Below, in pieces: positions 7,356 through 14,055 of a stretch of 14,930 bases of DNA (position 1 is its first letter; each line of letters begins with the position of its first letter). The DNA lies in the NCBI GenBank assembly GCA_036526135.1, contig DATCZA010000019.1, positions 1-14,930 of the forward strand. The letters are read 5' to 3'. Made by a program: the position numbers and the translations under genes. Under the pieces are notes generated by a model. The model had not been told where the DNA came from. It saw only the letters and a list, made by a program, of their open reading frames with translations, and made no database searches. This stretch comes from UBA2965 sp036526135. Its GTDB lineage: Bacteria; Pseudomonadota; Gammaproteobacteria; Pseudomonadales; Azotimanducaceae.

Positions 7356-7938
7356 CGCGATATTCGTCGACAACCTGGCGCTCTCGTTCTTTCTCGGGAT
7401 CTGCACCTTTCTGGCGGTGTCGCGCACCGTCTCCACCGCACTCGGCCTCGGGGCCGCGGTCATCCTCGTGCAGAGCGTCACCGTGCCCGTGAACAACCTG
7501 GTGCACCGCCACCTCTTGGCCGAGGGTGCGTGGAGCTGGGCGGGGCTGCCGACGGTGGATCTGACCTACCTGGGCCTGATGCTGTACATCGGGGTGATCG
7601 CCGCCGTCGTCCAGGTGTTGGAGATGGTTCTGGATCGTTACTTTCCGACCCTGCATCGCACCATGGGGTTGTTCCTCCCGCTGCTGGCCGTAAATTGCGC
7701 CATTCTCGGCGGCTCCCTGTTCATGGTGGAGCGGGATTACGGGTTCGCGGAGAGCGTCTTCTACGGCGTCGGCTCCGGGGTTGGATGGGCGGCGGCCGTC
7801 GTTCTGCTCGCAGGTATCCGCGAGAAGCTGCGCTACGCGGACGTCCCGGAAGGGCTGCACGGTCTCGGTCTCAGCTTCATCGTGGTAGGGCTCATGTCGC
7901 TCGGCTTCCTCGCCCTCGCCGACGTCCGCCTTGGCTGA
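7330..7938 (+). CDS. nqrE: Na+-translocating NADH:quinone reductase subunit E
   Basis: NqrE is the partner of NqrD in the core of the pump. It shows Cys25 in LGICTFLAVS and Cys123 in AVNCAILGG, the other half of the NqrD/E Fe-S site, and Glu98 in VVQVLEMVLDRYFP, equivalent to Vibrio Glu95. The last third (GFAESVFYGVGSGVGW, then GIREKLRYADVP) is highly conserved. The ATG at 7330 lies inside nqrD (26-base overlap) and is preceded by GGAGG with a nine-base spacer. The 202-residue length is typical for the family. Confidence 0.96.
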   Translation: MDLLALFVDAIFVDNLALSFFLGICTFLAVSRTVSTALGLGAAVILVQSVTVPVNNLVHRHLLAEGAWSWAGLPTVDLTYLGLMLYIGVIAAVVQVLEMVLDRYFPTLHRTMGLFLPLLAVNCAILGGSLFMVERDYGFAESVFYGVGSGVGWAAAVVLLAGIREKLRYADVPEGLHGLGLSFIVVGLMSLGFLALADVRLG

Positions 7939-7948
7939 GGCTGCGAGC

Positions 7949-9190
7949 ATGCTCGAAATTGGATTCGGCATCGGGCTGTTCACCACGGTGATGACGCTGC
8001 TGGCGCTCCTCGTCGAGCTGGCCCGTACGCGTCTGCTGCCGAGCATTCCGGTGCGGATCGACATGGGCGAAGCAGGAGCGATTCAGGGCGCGGCGGGCCG
8101 CACGTTACTCGAAATCCTGAACGATGCGGGTGTGTTGCTGCCCTCCGCGTGCGCTGGCCGTGGCAGCTGCGGGCTGTGTCGTATCAAGGTCACGCGAGGC
8201 GGCGGCGTCGCCAACCCGGTCGAGGACTCGCGGCTCGGCCGCCGCGAGCTCACGGCCGGGATGCGACTCGCGTGCCAGGTTCGGGTCCGGGGCGACCTCG
8301 AGGTGCAGGTACCGGACGAGGTGTTCGGGGTGCGGCATTACACGTGCCACGTGGCCTCCATCCGAAGTTTGACCCCGCTAGTCAAGGAGGTGGTTCTGAC
8401 CGTTTCTCCCGGCGAGGCGCAAGAGATCAGACCGGGCGCCTTCGTGCAGGTCACCGCACCGCCCCACGCCTTGGCGTTTCGCGCGATGGACATGGCTCCC
8501 TGGGCGCGGGAGAAATGGGACGCGTTGCGGCTTTGGGATCTGGAGAGCGGATCCGATGAACCCACCACCCGGGCCTACTCGCTGGCCAACACGCCGGAGG
8601 AGATCGGCACGCTGATCCTCTTCGTGCGCCTTGCCCTGCCGCCCGCGGGCGCACCCGAGGAAGTGCCGCCTGGCATCGTCTCCTCATGGTTGTTCGCCCG
8701 TCAGGTGGGAGACCCGATCGACGTTTCGGGACCCTACGGTCACTTCTTCCCGAGCGACTCGGACCGGGAGCTGATCTACATCGGCGGCGGCGTGGGCATG
8801 GCGCCAATTCGCTCGCACATCTTCTATTTGCTGAAGCATCGCGGTAGCCGGCGTACCATCAGCTTCTGGTACGGGGCGCGTAGCCGCACCGAGTTGTTCA
8901 ACGATGACGAGTTCGATGGCCTTGCTCGAACGTATCCGAACTTCACCTGGCAGGCCGTCCTGTCGGAGCCGCAGCTCGGGGACGATTGGCAAGGGCCCAC
9001 GGGGTTCGTGCACGAGGTGCTTTACGAGCACTACCTGGGGAAGCATCCTGCACCCGAATCCTGCGAGTATTATCTGTGCGGACCGCCGTTGATGGTGAGG
9101 GCGGTGCTCAACATGCTGGACGGACTCGGCGTCGACCCCGACCGGATCGTGTTCGACGATTTCGCAGCGGCCGACGTGAAGAGAAGGTGA
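7949..9190 (+). CDS. nqrF: Na+-translocating NADH:quinone reductase subunit F
   Basis: NqrF is the electron entry point: NADH reduces FAD, and electrons pass to a 2Fe-2S cluster. An N-terminal anchor helix (about 4-24) is followed by a ferredoxin domain with Cys68, Cys74, Cys77 and Cys109 (SACAGRGSCGLC and LACQV). The flavin domain carries RAYSLANTPEE (208-218), and the NADH domain carries GGGVGMAP (279-286), FWYGARSRTELF (306-317) and CGPPLM (377-382). I prefer the ATG at 7949, which matches the usual N-terminus (MLEIGFGIGLF) and has GAGG upstream; an in-frame TTG at 7931 would overlap nqrE. The C-terminus continues six residues past the DDF motif that ends most homologues with two glycines (here DDFAAADVKRR). 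Confidence 0.95.
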   Translation: MLEIGFGIGLFTTVMTLLALLVELARTRLLPSIPVRIDMGEAGAIQGAAGRTLLEILNDAGVLLPSACAGRGSCGLCRIKVTRGGGVANPVEDSRLGRRELTAGMRLACQVRVRGDLEVQVPDEVFGVRHYTCHVASIRSLTPLVKEVVLTVSPGEAQEIRPGAFVQVTAPPHALAFRAMDMAPWAREKWDALRLWDLESGSDEPTTRAYSLANTPEEIGTLILFVRLALPPAGAPEEVPPGIVSSWLFARQVGDPIDVSGPYGHFFPSDSDRELIYIGGGVGMAPIRSHIFYLLKHRGSRRTISFWYGARSRTELFNDDEFDGLARTYPNFTWQAVLSEPQLGDDWQGPTGFVHEVLYEHYLGKHPAPESCEYYLCGPPLMVRAVLNMLDGLGVDPDRIVFDDFAAADVKRR

Positions 9191-9194
9191 GGCC

Positions 9195-9377
9195 GTGATC
9201 ACCATCATTCTCGGGCTGTCGGTTTTCCTGCTCGCGGTGCTGCTGCTCGGCATCGGTCTGATAACGCGTGGCCGACCGCTTCGCTCTGGTTGCGGCAACA
9301 CGTGCGCACTGTCAGGGAGGTGTCCGCTTCGGACCTCGAGCGGCTGCCCGTACAGAGAGGAGCGAGCCGATGAATAG
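9195..9377 (+). CDS. nqrM: NQR maturation protein NqrM (DUF539 family)
   Basis: NqrM is a small membrane-anchored protein needed to assemble active NQR, proposed to deliver iron to the NqrD/NqrE cysteine site. The 60-residue product has one helix (about 3-24) and then four cysteines at 33, 37, 43 and 51, matching the family pattern (RSGCGNTC, RCPL, GCPY). Translation begins at GTG, five bases after the nqrF stop. The last eight bases overlap the following CBS gene, which suggests coupled translation. Confidence 0.88.
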   Translation: MITIILGLSVFLLAVLLLGIGLITRGRPLRSGCGNTCALSGRCPLRTSSGCPYREERADE

Positions 9378-9765
9378 CACGCCGTGCGTTCGCGATTACA
9401 TGTCCCGGTCTCTCGTCACGCTAACCCCCGACATGAGGATTCAGGACGCGATCGAGTACCTGATCGAGCATGAGTACTCGGGTGCCGTCGTGGTAGACGT
9501 CTCTGGAAAGCTCGCCGGAATGCTGTCAAACAAAGACTGTCTCAAGCTAGCCTTCGAGGCCGGTTATCACCAGGACTGGCCGGGCACCGTGGGCGAATAC
9601 ATGTCCAGCCCGGTGGAGACTGTCGACGCGGACCTCGACGTGGTCGCGGCGGCCGAACTTTTCGTCAAGGGACACTACCGCCGGTACCCGGTGCTCGAGG
9701 CGGGCGTCCTGGTCGGGCAAATCAGCCGCTACGATATTCTCCGCGCACTGAAAGAGATGTGGTGA
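9370..9765 (+). CDS. Two-CBS-domain protein coupled to the nqr operon
   Basis: The 131-residue protein consists almost entirely of a pair of CBS domains, a Bateman module of the type that binds adenosyl nucleotides. The first spans about 7-62 (YMSRSLVTLTPDMRIQDAI, then GMLSNKDCLKLA). The second spans about 75-130 (YMSSPVETVDADLDV, then RRYPVLEAGVLVGQISRYD). No catalytic or membrane part is attached. I chose the ATG at 9370, which has GAGGAG seven bases upstream; a longer in-frame reading starts inside nqrM. The ATG overlaps the nqrM stop, so it is probably the last gene of the operon. A role in sensing cell energy state for NQR is an inference from position only. Confidence 0.88.
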   Translation: MNSTPCVRDYMSRSLVTLTPDMRIQDAIEYLIEHEYSGAVVVDVSGKLAGMLSNKDCLKLAFEAGYHQDWPGTVGEYMSSPVETVDADLDVVAAAELFVKGHYRRYPVLEAGVLVGQISRYDILRALKEMW

Positions 9766-10116
9766 TCCGGCCCCCCTAACTCGATGAAGTATGCCGTCGC
9801 CTCTGGCGGTGCGGCTCGCAAAGGCTCTGCCGTTCCGGCGTGCAGAGGGAATGCGGGGCGCTTTCGTGGAATGGAGCGCCTACCCCGGTTAGAAGGAGAT
9901 CACCCTGAAACAACAGCGAAGCTATTCCCCGGTGGCCTAGTACGGGATGGGTCATGAGCCGATTATCAGGGGCAGCAGAGCGACGTACACAACGAGGTGT
10001 CCAGGAATTGGGAATTCGCGGGGAGTCCCAGAGTTTGCTGTGAAGAGGTGCTTCGTGGGGCCAGCGGCTACGGCCGCTTGAGGACGACATATTTCTGGGC
10101 GCACGGCTCGCTCTGA
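9766..10116. other. Intergenic region after the nqr operon, with a UNCG-type hairpin
   Basis: No convincing gene is present in these 351 bases. A sequence like a translation start (AAGGAGATCACC at 9893-9904, then CTG AAA CAA CAG) leads into a frame that closes after about a dozen codons and may be a decayed gene end. At 10063-10078 AGCGGC-TACG-GCCGCT forms a perfect six-pair stem with a C(UACG)G loop. It lacks a following T-run, so it is not a clear intrinsic terminator. No terminator for the nqr operon was identified, and no tRNA was recognised. Confidence 0.5.
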
Positions 10117-10871
10117 ATGACCCGCAAGACAACAACCGACTCTTACAATCGCCGCGCACGATTGCAGCCAGCGTTGTTCGCTCTGCTAGCCGTCGCAGTG
10201 GTCGCGCTGGTCCTGTACCCAGGGCTGGAAACGAGGGTCGCAACATGGGCGGGCATCGTCGCCTACTTTGGGGGCGCGGCGTGGCTCACACAGATCGGCC
10301 GCGAACGCGGTAAGAAGCAAGAGCGCAAGTTGTATCACCACTGGGGCGGGATGCCTTCTGTTGCCCTGCTGCGCCATCGGGACACCGGAATTAGCGCCAT
10401 AACAAAAAACGGTATCACGCGTTCCTTTCGGCGCATGTACCCAATCTCAGAATCCCCAACCATGAAGAGGAATTTGGTGACCCGAAAGCAGCGGACGAGA
10501 TCTACGCATCAGCCACCGATTGGCTTTTGTCCGCAACAAGCGACAAACAAGAGTTCCGACTCATTTTCGAGGAGAACATGAACTACGGCTTTCGGCGAAA
10601 CACTTGGGCCCTGAAACCGATTGCACTCCTTGTTGACCTGGCACTGGTGGCGCTCGTCATTGCAATGCACACAACATTCGAGTCCGGTACAGTGACAAAG
10701 ACCATCGATATGAATGGCCCCGCTTTAGTCGCGTTGGCCGCCATCGCTGTTCACATTGTACTGGCTTCGGCAGCGACGACGAGGTGGGTGCAGACTGCTG
10801 CCAATGCCTACGCGAAACAACTGCTCGCCGCCTGCGACACGCTTGCCAGCAAGTCCAACAGCGCCACGTAG
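10117..10871 (+). CDS. Unrecognised four-helix membrane protein split by a -1 frame change
   Basis: Two frames make one coherent protein. The first (10117-10410, 98 codons) has two helices at about 17-35 and 41-61, followed by a soluble start ending TGISAITKN. The second, in the -1 frame (10410-10871, 153 residues), continues with RYHAFLSAHVPNLRIP, EIYASATDWLL, FEENMNYGFRRNTWALKP and two more helices, then a cytoplasmic tail ending NSAT. The switch falls on an A AAA AAC heptamer at 10404-10410, which is in the zero frame. Without a shift, translation would run on to 10581 with low-complexity residues. An in-frame TGA immediately precedes the ATG, and no good ribosome binding site is seen. I recall similar uncharacterised proteins with the FEENxNYGFRRN block but know of no function. 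It is either a frameshifted pseudogene, a homopolymer sequencing error, or a programmed frameshift. Confidence 0.68.
10404..10441 (+). promoter_or_regulatory. Candidate -1 frameshift signal: slippery heptamer plus hairpin
   Basis: The heptamer A AAA AAC (10404-10410) is in phase as X XXY YYZ: zero-frame codons ACA, AAA, AAC. Reading resumes at CGG from base 10410 in the -1 frame. Directly after it, GGTA (10411-10414), CA (10416-10417) and GCG (10419-10421) can pair with CGC, TG and TACC at 10432-10441, with a one-base bulge, one mismatch and a ten-base loop. The missing spacer between heptamer and stem is unlike typical stimulators, so the hairpin may be chance. Confidence 0.4.
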
Positions 10872-11112
10872 CCGTACGACCAACGTGCCCCCTTCGAGCG
10901 CACCAGGATTTACGGAAAGCCATAGAGCATTGCTGCGAGATTCTAAACATAGACGAGCTCGTCGGCGACCTCGATCTTGAGCATGGATTCCGACCAGACG
11001 AGGTCGCGGAGCGCCTTCTGCGTAATGGGGGTTTCTATGATTGCATCTCCTGGTGCCGGAGCGTTGGACTGGTCCTGTTGGTTCGTCACGAAATCGATCG
11101 TCTCGACGGATG
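10872..11112. other. Gap between the membrane protein and abiEii, coding status unclear
   Basis: These 241 bases are less GC-rich than the nqr region. A plus-strand frame reads RAHQDLRKAIEHCCEILN and then LEHGFRPDEVAERLLRNGGF. A minus-strand frame ending near 10943 reads ETPITQKALRDLVWSESMLK. Both look protein-like, but they are mutually exclusive, lack clear starts and match nothing I recognise. Either could be a decayed gene. No terminator with a T-run was identified for abiEii. Confidence 0.3.
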
Positions 11113-12021
11113 TCAGAGACCCAACACCTCTTGCAAGCGACCGAGTGCCTTCTTGTGGCTGCGAACGCTCATTTGTCGAATGTTGTGCAGCTTCCATTGG
11201 ATTGCCGGCCACCTGTCCAGACCTTCGAACGGAAGCAGCGTCCAGTCGGGTTCGCCTTGCTTGATCGATAGGAGAAACCGGCGTTCGCTTCCGGTGAGGG
11301 CGGTCGCCACCCACTCGAACAGATGCACCCTGGCAGCTTCGAGCTCGGACAGTTCGATGGGCTGCTCGGTCATTCCGGCGAAGTGGTTGGCGAACAGGTC
11401 GTCAATCGCCTTACGGTTCGGCGCCAGTAGCTCGGCAATCGGGCGTCGATGACCAGCGAGGTAGGCTACGAACGCCTGCCGCGTCAGATCCGGGATCGGG
11501 CCAGCTGCTTGAAGATGCATGATGTCGAAGAGGTCACGCGGATGCTGACGGTCCAGCGCCGCACAAAGCTTGCCGCCATAGAGATCGGCGGCATCGAGAC
11601 ATCGGACCTCGACGAACAGCTCATAGGCTTCTTGAGCGGCCGTGCACAGTTCGCTTCCGACCGTTGGCACCAGGCTTCCGCGCATGACAACACTTGGCTC
11701 CACCTTGACGCGCGCGCCGGATTTATCCACGAGCAGCTTGGGCGCCTCGCCCGGTACGAGTTGGACGTTCACACCCGGGACAGTCCGCCTAAGCGCTTCA
11801 GCGATCGTGGCTAGCTGCACACGAATGTCCGTCAGTGCGTTTGCGCGGTCGGTTATTGGTAAGTAGGTAAGGTCGATGTCGACAGACAGCCTGGGCATGT
11901 TTCGCAGAAACAGATTTATAGCGGTGCCGCCTTTCAGCGCAAAGTCCGGCGCGTTGGCGACGGCCGGCAGGCAACGAATCAGAAGTTCGACTTGCGCTCT
12001 GTAAGCATCGTGTGGCGCCAT
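11113..12021 (-). CDS. abiEii: AbiEii-type nucleotidyltransferase toxin
   Basis: AbiEii is the toxin of the AbiE type IV toxin-antitoxin/abortive-infection system, a nucleotidyltransferase-fold enzyme of the DNA polymerase beta type that stops growth during phage infection. Family motifs are visible in the 302-residue product: LKGGTAINLFL with GG at 31-32, RLSVDIDLTYLP with Ser46, Asp48 and Asp50, VKVEPSVVMRG (105-115), and DLYGGKLCAALDRQHPRDLFD (split here around Lys151, Asp157, Arg158 and Asp166). I chose the ATG at 12021; a longer in-frame reading back to 12150 would overlap abiEi by about 120 bases and adds unconserved residues. AAGGA lies 11 bases upstream. The gene begins eight bases after the abiEi stop, so the two are one transcription unit. 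Confidence 0.9.
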   Translation of the reverse strand: MAPHDAYRAQVELLIRCLPAVANAPDFALKGGTAINLFLRNMPRLSVDIDLTYLPITDRANALTDIRVQLATIAEALRRTVPGVNVQLVPGEAPKLLVDKSGARVKVEPSVVMRGSLVPTVGSELCTAAQEAYELFVEVRCLDAADLYGGKLCAALDRQHPRDLFDIMHLQAAGPIPDLTRQAFVAYLAGHRRPIAELLAPNRKAIDDLFANHFAGMTEQPIELSELEAARVHLFEWVATALTGSERRFLLSIKQGEPDWTLLPFEGLDRWPAIQWKLHNIRQMSVRSHKKALGRLQEVLGL

Positions 12022-12029
12022 CGGTGGAC

Positions 12030-12785
12030 CTATCCTTGGGCCGGGTCGGCGACGACCAAGTTGTATTTGTTGTCGAGACGACCTCCCGGGTGGATGGTGC
12101 GCCTGCCCGAGCCGAAATCTATCTTCGACAGGTCGAGACGCTTCAACCACGGATGATTCAAGCGCTCGGCCACGTGCATGAACAGTCGCTTGGTCTTTAC
12201 CGACGTGCAGTTCTCGAGCAGCTGTTGAACGACCTGAGGACGCAGTGACGTCAGCGATTCCATGACCTGGACGGCTTCCTCGTACGACTGCCGCTTCGGT
12301 ATGAGGTACATCACTTCGAAGGCTGCTTGCTCGAGAGTCGCAACATCGAGCTCGACCTCGTCGAACTGAAGCGACGAGGTGGCCTTATCGCCGTTGGAGA
12401 ACACGCCAGTCGTAACCAGCGTCACCGGCCGGGACCAGGAGTGATCCACGAACCACGCCGGCAGCTTCGTGCCAGGCTTGCCGAACAGGACGACCTCGCG
12501 TCCTCCGAACGCCACGTAGTGGGAGTAACCGCGCAGCTCGATGGCGGTGATCCCGCCGGGGTGCAGGTCAAGACCGAGCTGGCTCTGCAGCGCGTGAACG
12601 GCGCCCGGCCAGTCGACCGTCGCCCCGGTTCGCCTATAGGCGCCATGGCCCAATCGTTCCAGCCAGCCGGACTGGACGTACTTGTCCGCAAGCCGACGGT
12701 CGACGCCCTTGCGGCTCAACCAGCGTAGGGTGCCTACCGTTCGAGGTGGCCATTGCTGCAACAACTGGTTTATTTTCGAGCTCAT
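12030..12785 (-). CDS. abiEi: AbiEi-family antitoxin / transcriptional repressor
   Basis: AbiEi proteins counteract AbiEii without binding it directly and repress their own promoter through an N-terminal winged-helix domain. The 251-residue product fits the family length. An N-terminal DNA-binding part (about 1-60) includes LQQWPPRTVGTLRWLSRKG and RLADKYVQSGWLERLGHGAYRR. It is followed by the antitoxin part, with AIELRGYSHYVAFGGREVVLF (around 80-101), TSSLQFDEVELDVATLEQA and a late segment KRLFMHVAERLNHPWLKRLD. The position directly upstream of abiEii supports the assignment more than any single motif. The start ATG at 12785 lacks an obvious ribosome binding site. Repeated TGTCGCC-like sequences just upstream may be its operators. 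Confidence 0.85.
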   Translation of the reverse strand: MSSKINQLLQQWPPRTVGTLRWLSRKGVDRRLADKYVQSGWLERLGHGAYRRTGATVDWPGAVHALQSQLGLDLHPGGITAIELRGYSHYVAFGGREVVLFGKPGTKLPAWFVDHSWSRPVTLVTTGVFSNGDKATSSLQFDEVELDVATLEQAAFEVMYLIPKRQSYEEAVQVMESLTSLRPQVVQQLLENCTSVKTKRLFMHVAERLNHPWLKRLDLSKIDFGSGRRTIHPGGRLDNKYNLVVADPAQG

Positions 12786-12846
12786 GCGACAACCAATCGG
12801 CGACGTTCACGCGTCAGAATAAACTGATGGACGAGGTTAGCACCAA
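12786..12846 (-). promoter_or_regulatory. Probable abiE promoter with operator-like half-sites
   Basis: On the minus strand, TTGGTG (12846-12841) and TTTATT (12823-12818) are separated by 17 bases and could be the -35 and -10 boxes of abiEi. Between them and the ATG lie two copies of a GTCGC-containing half-site, CGTCGCC (12805-12799) and TTGTCGC (12792-12786). They match the arms of the hairpin at 12866-12884. AbiEi proteins are known to bind inverted repeats at their promoter, so these are candidate operator elements. Confidence 0.5.
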
Positions 12847-12865
12847 GTTCGGGAAAATTCCAAAA

Positions 12866-12884
12866 TGTCGCCGCTAGGGCGACA
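12866..12884 (-). terminator. Perfect 7-bp hairpin: terminator of the S24 repressor gene or AbiEi operator
   Basis: TGTCGCC-GCTAG-GGCGACA is a perfect seven-pair dyad with a five-base loop. On the minus strand it is followed by TTTT, as in an intrinsic terminator, and would end transcription about 125 bases after the repressor gene at 13009. The arms also equal the TGTCGCC-like half-sites near the abiEi start, so it may instead be, or also be, an operator. Confidence 0.5.
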
Positions 12885-13008
12885 ATTCCGCCTGAAACCG
12901 AACTGGGCTCCGCCACCCAGACATCTGCGACCGGCTGTCACTCCGGGCGCGAACAGGCCGAATCGCTCTCCAAGCCTTGGTGCCGCGCAAAGAGCGCGAT
13001 AGGCGGTG

Positions 13009-13686
13009 CTAAACCACCTCCCCCTTGAACACGACCACCCCACAGATCGTCGCATTCGAATCCACCTCTATGATCCGCTGCGGCCAGTCGGGGTTCACAG
13101 CCTTCAGGAACTGCCGGTCGCCCTCGACGATCAGCTGCTTGAAGGTCGCTTCGTGCGAATCTTCCAGGCGAACGACGACGTACCGGCCGCTGAGCGGCGC
13201 TGCCTCGGGATCGACGAAGATCAGGTCGCCGTCATGGAACTTGGGCTCCATGCTCTCGCCCCGGACGCGCAGCACGAAGGTGTCTGGACTGCAGCGAACC
13301 GGACAGGGGAGCAGGTCTTCGGCGTCGCCCAGCGCGAAGCCGCCGGCGATTTCGGCCCATCCGCCCGCCTGAACCCACGATATCAGTGGATGCAAGCTGC
13401 GCAGGTCCGGGCCGGGCTCAGCGTTGTAGCGTGCGCGTTCTTCCATAAATTCCTGGTGCGACTCGTCCATCCAGCCGTGCGGCTTGCCCATGGCCTGCTC
13501 GAGCTTCGCTGCCAATTCATCACCCACGCCGCGCGGCGTGCCCTTCGCGGTCAGTAGCTGGTTGCGAATCTGACTCAGGTAAGACTCGCTGGTACCCGCG
13601 AGACGGGCAAGCGCGGCTGCCGATCCAGCTTCGGCAACCAGGAGCTCGAGGTTGCTCAGCCGAACCGTGTCATGCCTTCGCTTCAT
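13009..13686 (-). CDS. Phage-type repressor with HTH and S24 (LexA-like) peptidase domain
   Basis: This is a CI/LexA-like repressor of 225 residues. The N-terminal helix-turn-helix spans about 21-42 (GSAAALARLAGTSESYLSQI). The C-terminal S24 domain has the nucleophile Ser145 in RGESMEPKFHDGDLIFVD and the base Lys183 in HEATFKQLI, 38 residues apart as in LexA-type enzymes. An Ala107-Gly108 dipeptide in SWVQAGGW is a likely self-cleavage site. DNA damage would therefore be expected to inactivate it and switch on the divergent genes. I chose the ATG at 13686; an upstream in-frame start at 13749 would run through the operators and promoter. Such repressors control prophages and many integrative conjugative elements. 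Confidence 0.9.
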   Translation of the reverse strand: MKRRHDTVRLSNLELLVAEAGSAAALARLAGTSESYLSQIRNQLLTAKGTPRGVGDELAAKLEQAMGKPHGWMDESHQEFMEERARYNAEPGPDLRSLHPLISWVQAGGWAEIAGGFALGDAEDLLPCPVRCSPDTFVLRVRGESMEPKFHDGDLIFVDPEAAPLSGRYVVVRLEDSHEATFKQLIVEGDRQFLKAVNPDWPQRIIEVDSNATICGVVVFKGEVV

Positions 13687-13779
13687 CGCATCCGCCGGGT
13701 TCGTGTTTAGCACGATGGTAAAGATAAACCTGCTAAATCTGCTTGGCAAGCTAAACTATCTCGCGCTACCGTCTTGTGC
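13687..13779. promoter_or_regulatory. Operator/promoter region of the divergent repressor switch
   Basis: The repressor has a strong minus-strand promoter: TTGCCA (13749-13744), 17 bases, TATCTT (13726-13721). Three related eight-base sites lie in the gap: GTTTAGCA (13705-13712), TGCTAAAT (13731-13738) and AGCTAAAC (13749-13756). The last two are direct repeats 18 bases apart, and the first is inverted relative to them. The middle site lies between the -35 and -10 boxes and the third touches the -35, which fits autoregulation. The promoter of the plus-strand gene is not clear; TAAACT at 13752-13757 is a weak candidate -10. Confidence 0.65.
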
Positions 13780-14055
13780 ATGGAGCTAAAGTATTTTCTG
13801 AAAGCGGCAAGCAAGCGCGAGCGGGCGGAAGTGGCCACCGTGTGCAACGATTCGGTGTCCTATCTCTACCAGCTGGCCGGCAAGCACCGTTACGCCAGCG
13901 CGCTGATGGCCGCCCGGATCGAGACCCAGACCCGTGCGGTGGCGGCCGGGACAGATGGGCGTCTGGCGACCGTCCCTCGGGAGACTCTTGTTCGGTACCC
14001 GGAGATTTTCGAGCGGGAGGAGCCGTACCCCATGGTCGCCGAGGAGCGACCATGA
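13780..14055 (+). CDS. Small YdaS/Cro-like helix-turn-helix protein
   Basis: The 91-residue product begins MELKYFLKAASKRERAEVA, followed by DSVSYLYQLAGKHRYASALMAARIE, the layout of YdaS/Cro-type DNA-binding proteins in which a short helix-turn-helix is followed by an Arg/Lys turn and an IE(x)xT segment. It is divergent from the S24 repressor across shared operator-like sites, the classic place for a Cro-type antagonist. The ATG at 13780 is preferred over an in-frame TTG two codons upstream. It lacks a strong ribosome binding site. Its stop overlaps the start of the next gene by four bases, so the two are co-transcribed. Confidence 0.75.
   Translation: MELKYFLKAASKRERAEVATVCNDSVSYLYQLAGKHRYASALMAARIETQTRAVAAGTDGRLATVPRETLVRYPEIFEREEPYPMVAEERP

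Noticed and set aside
6183..7496. Long minus-strand open frame (437 codons)
   Set aside because: It is antisense to nqrC, nqrD and nqrE, which are unambiguous. The translation is rich in Arg, Gln, His and Asp with no domain, as expected for a mirror frame of GC-rich membrane genes.
9809..9832. Terminator after the CBS gene (CGCC-TCT-GGCG stem)
   Set aside because: The stem is only four pairs and is not followed by a T-run, so it is too weak to list as a terminator.
9957..10116. Open frame of about 50 codons ending with TGA directly before the ATG at 10117
   Set aside because: The stop-start arrangement looks like coupling, but the frame has no ATG, no ribosome binding site and no recognisable sequence.
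9766..13008. tRNA gene or att repeat marking the element boundary
   Set aside because: I looked for a T-loop-like GGTTCGA block and for repeated ends but saw none. A computed tRNA and direct-repeat search of a larger region would be needed.
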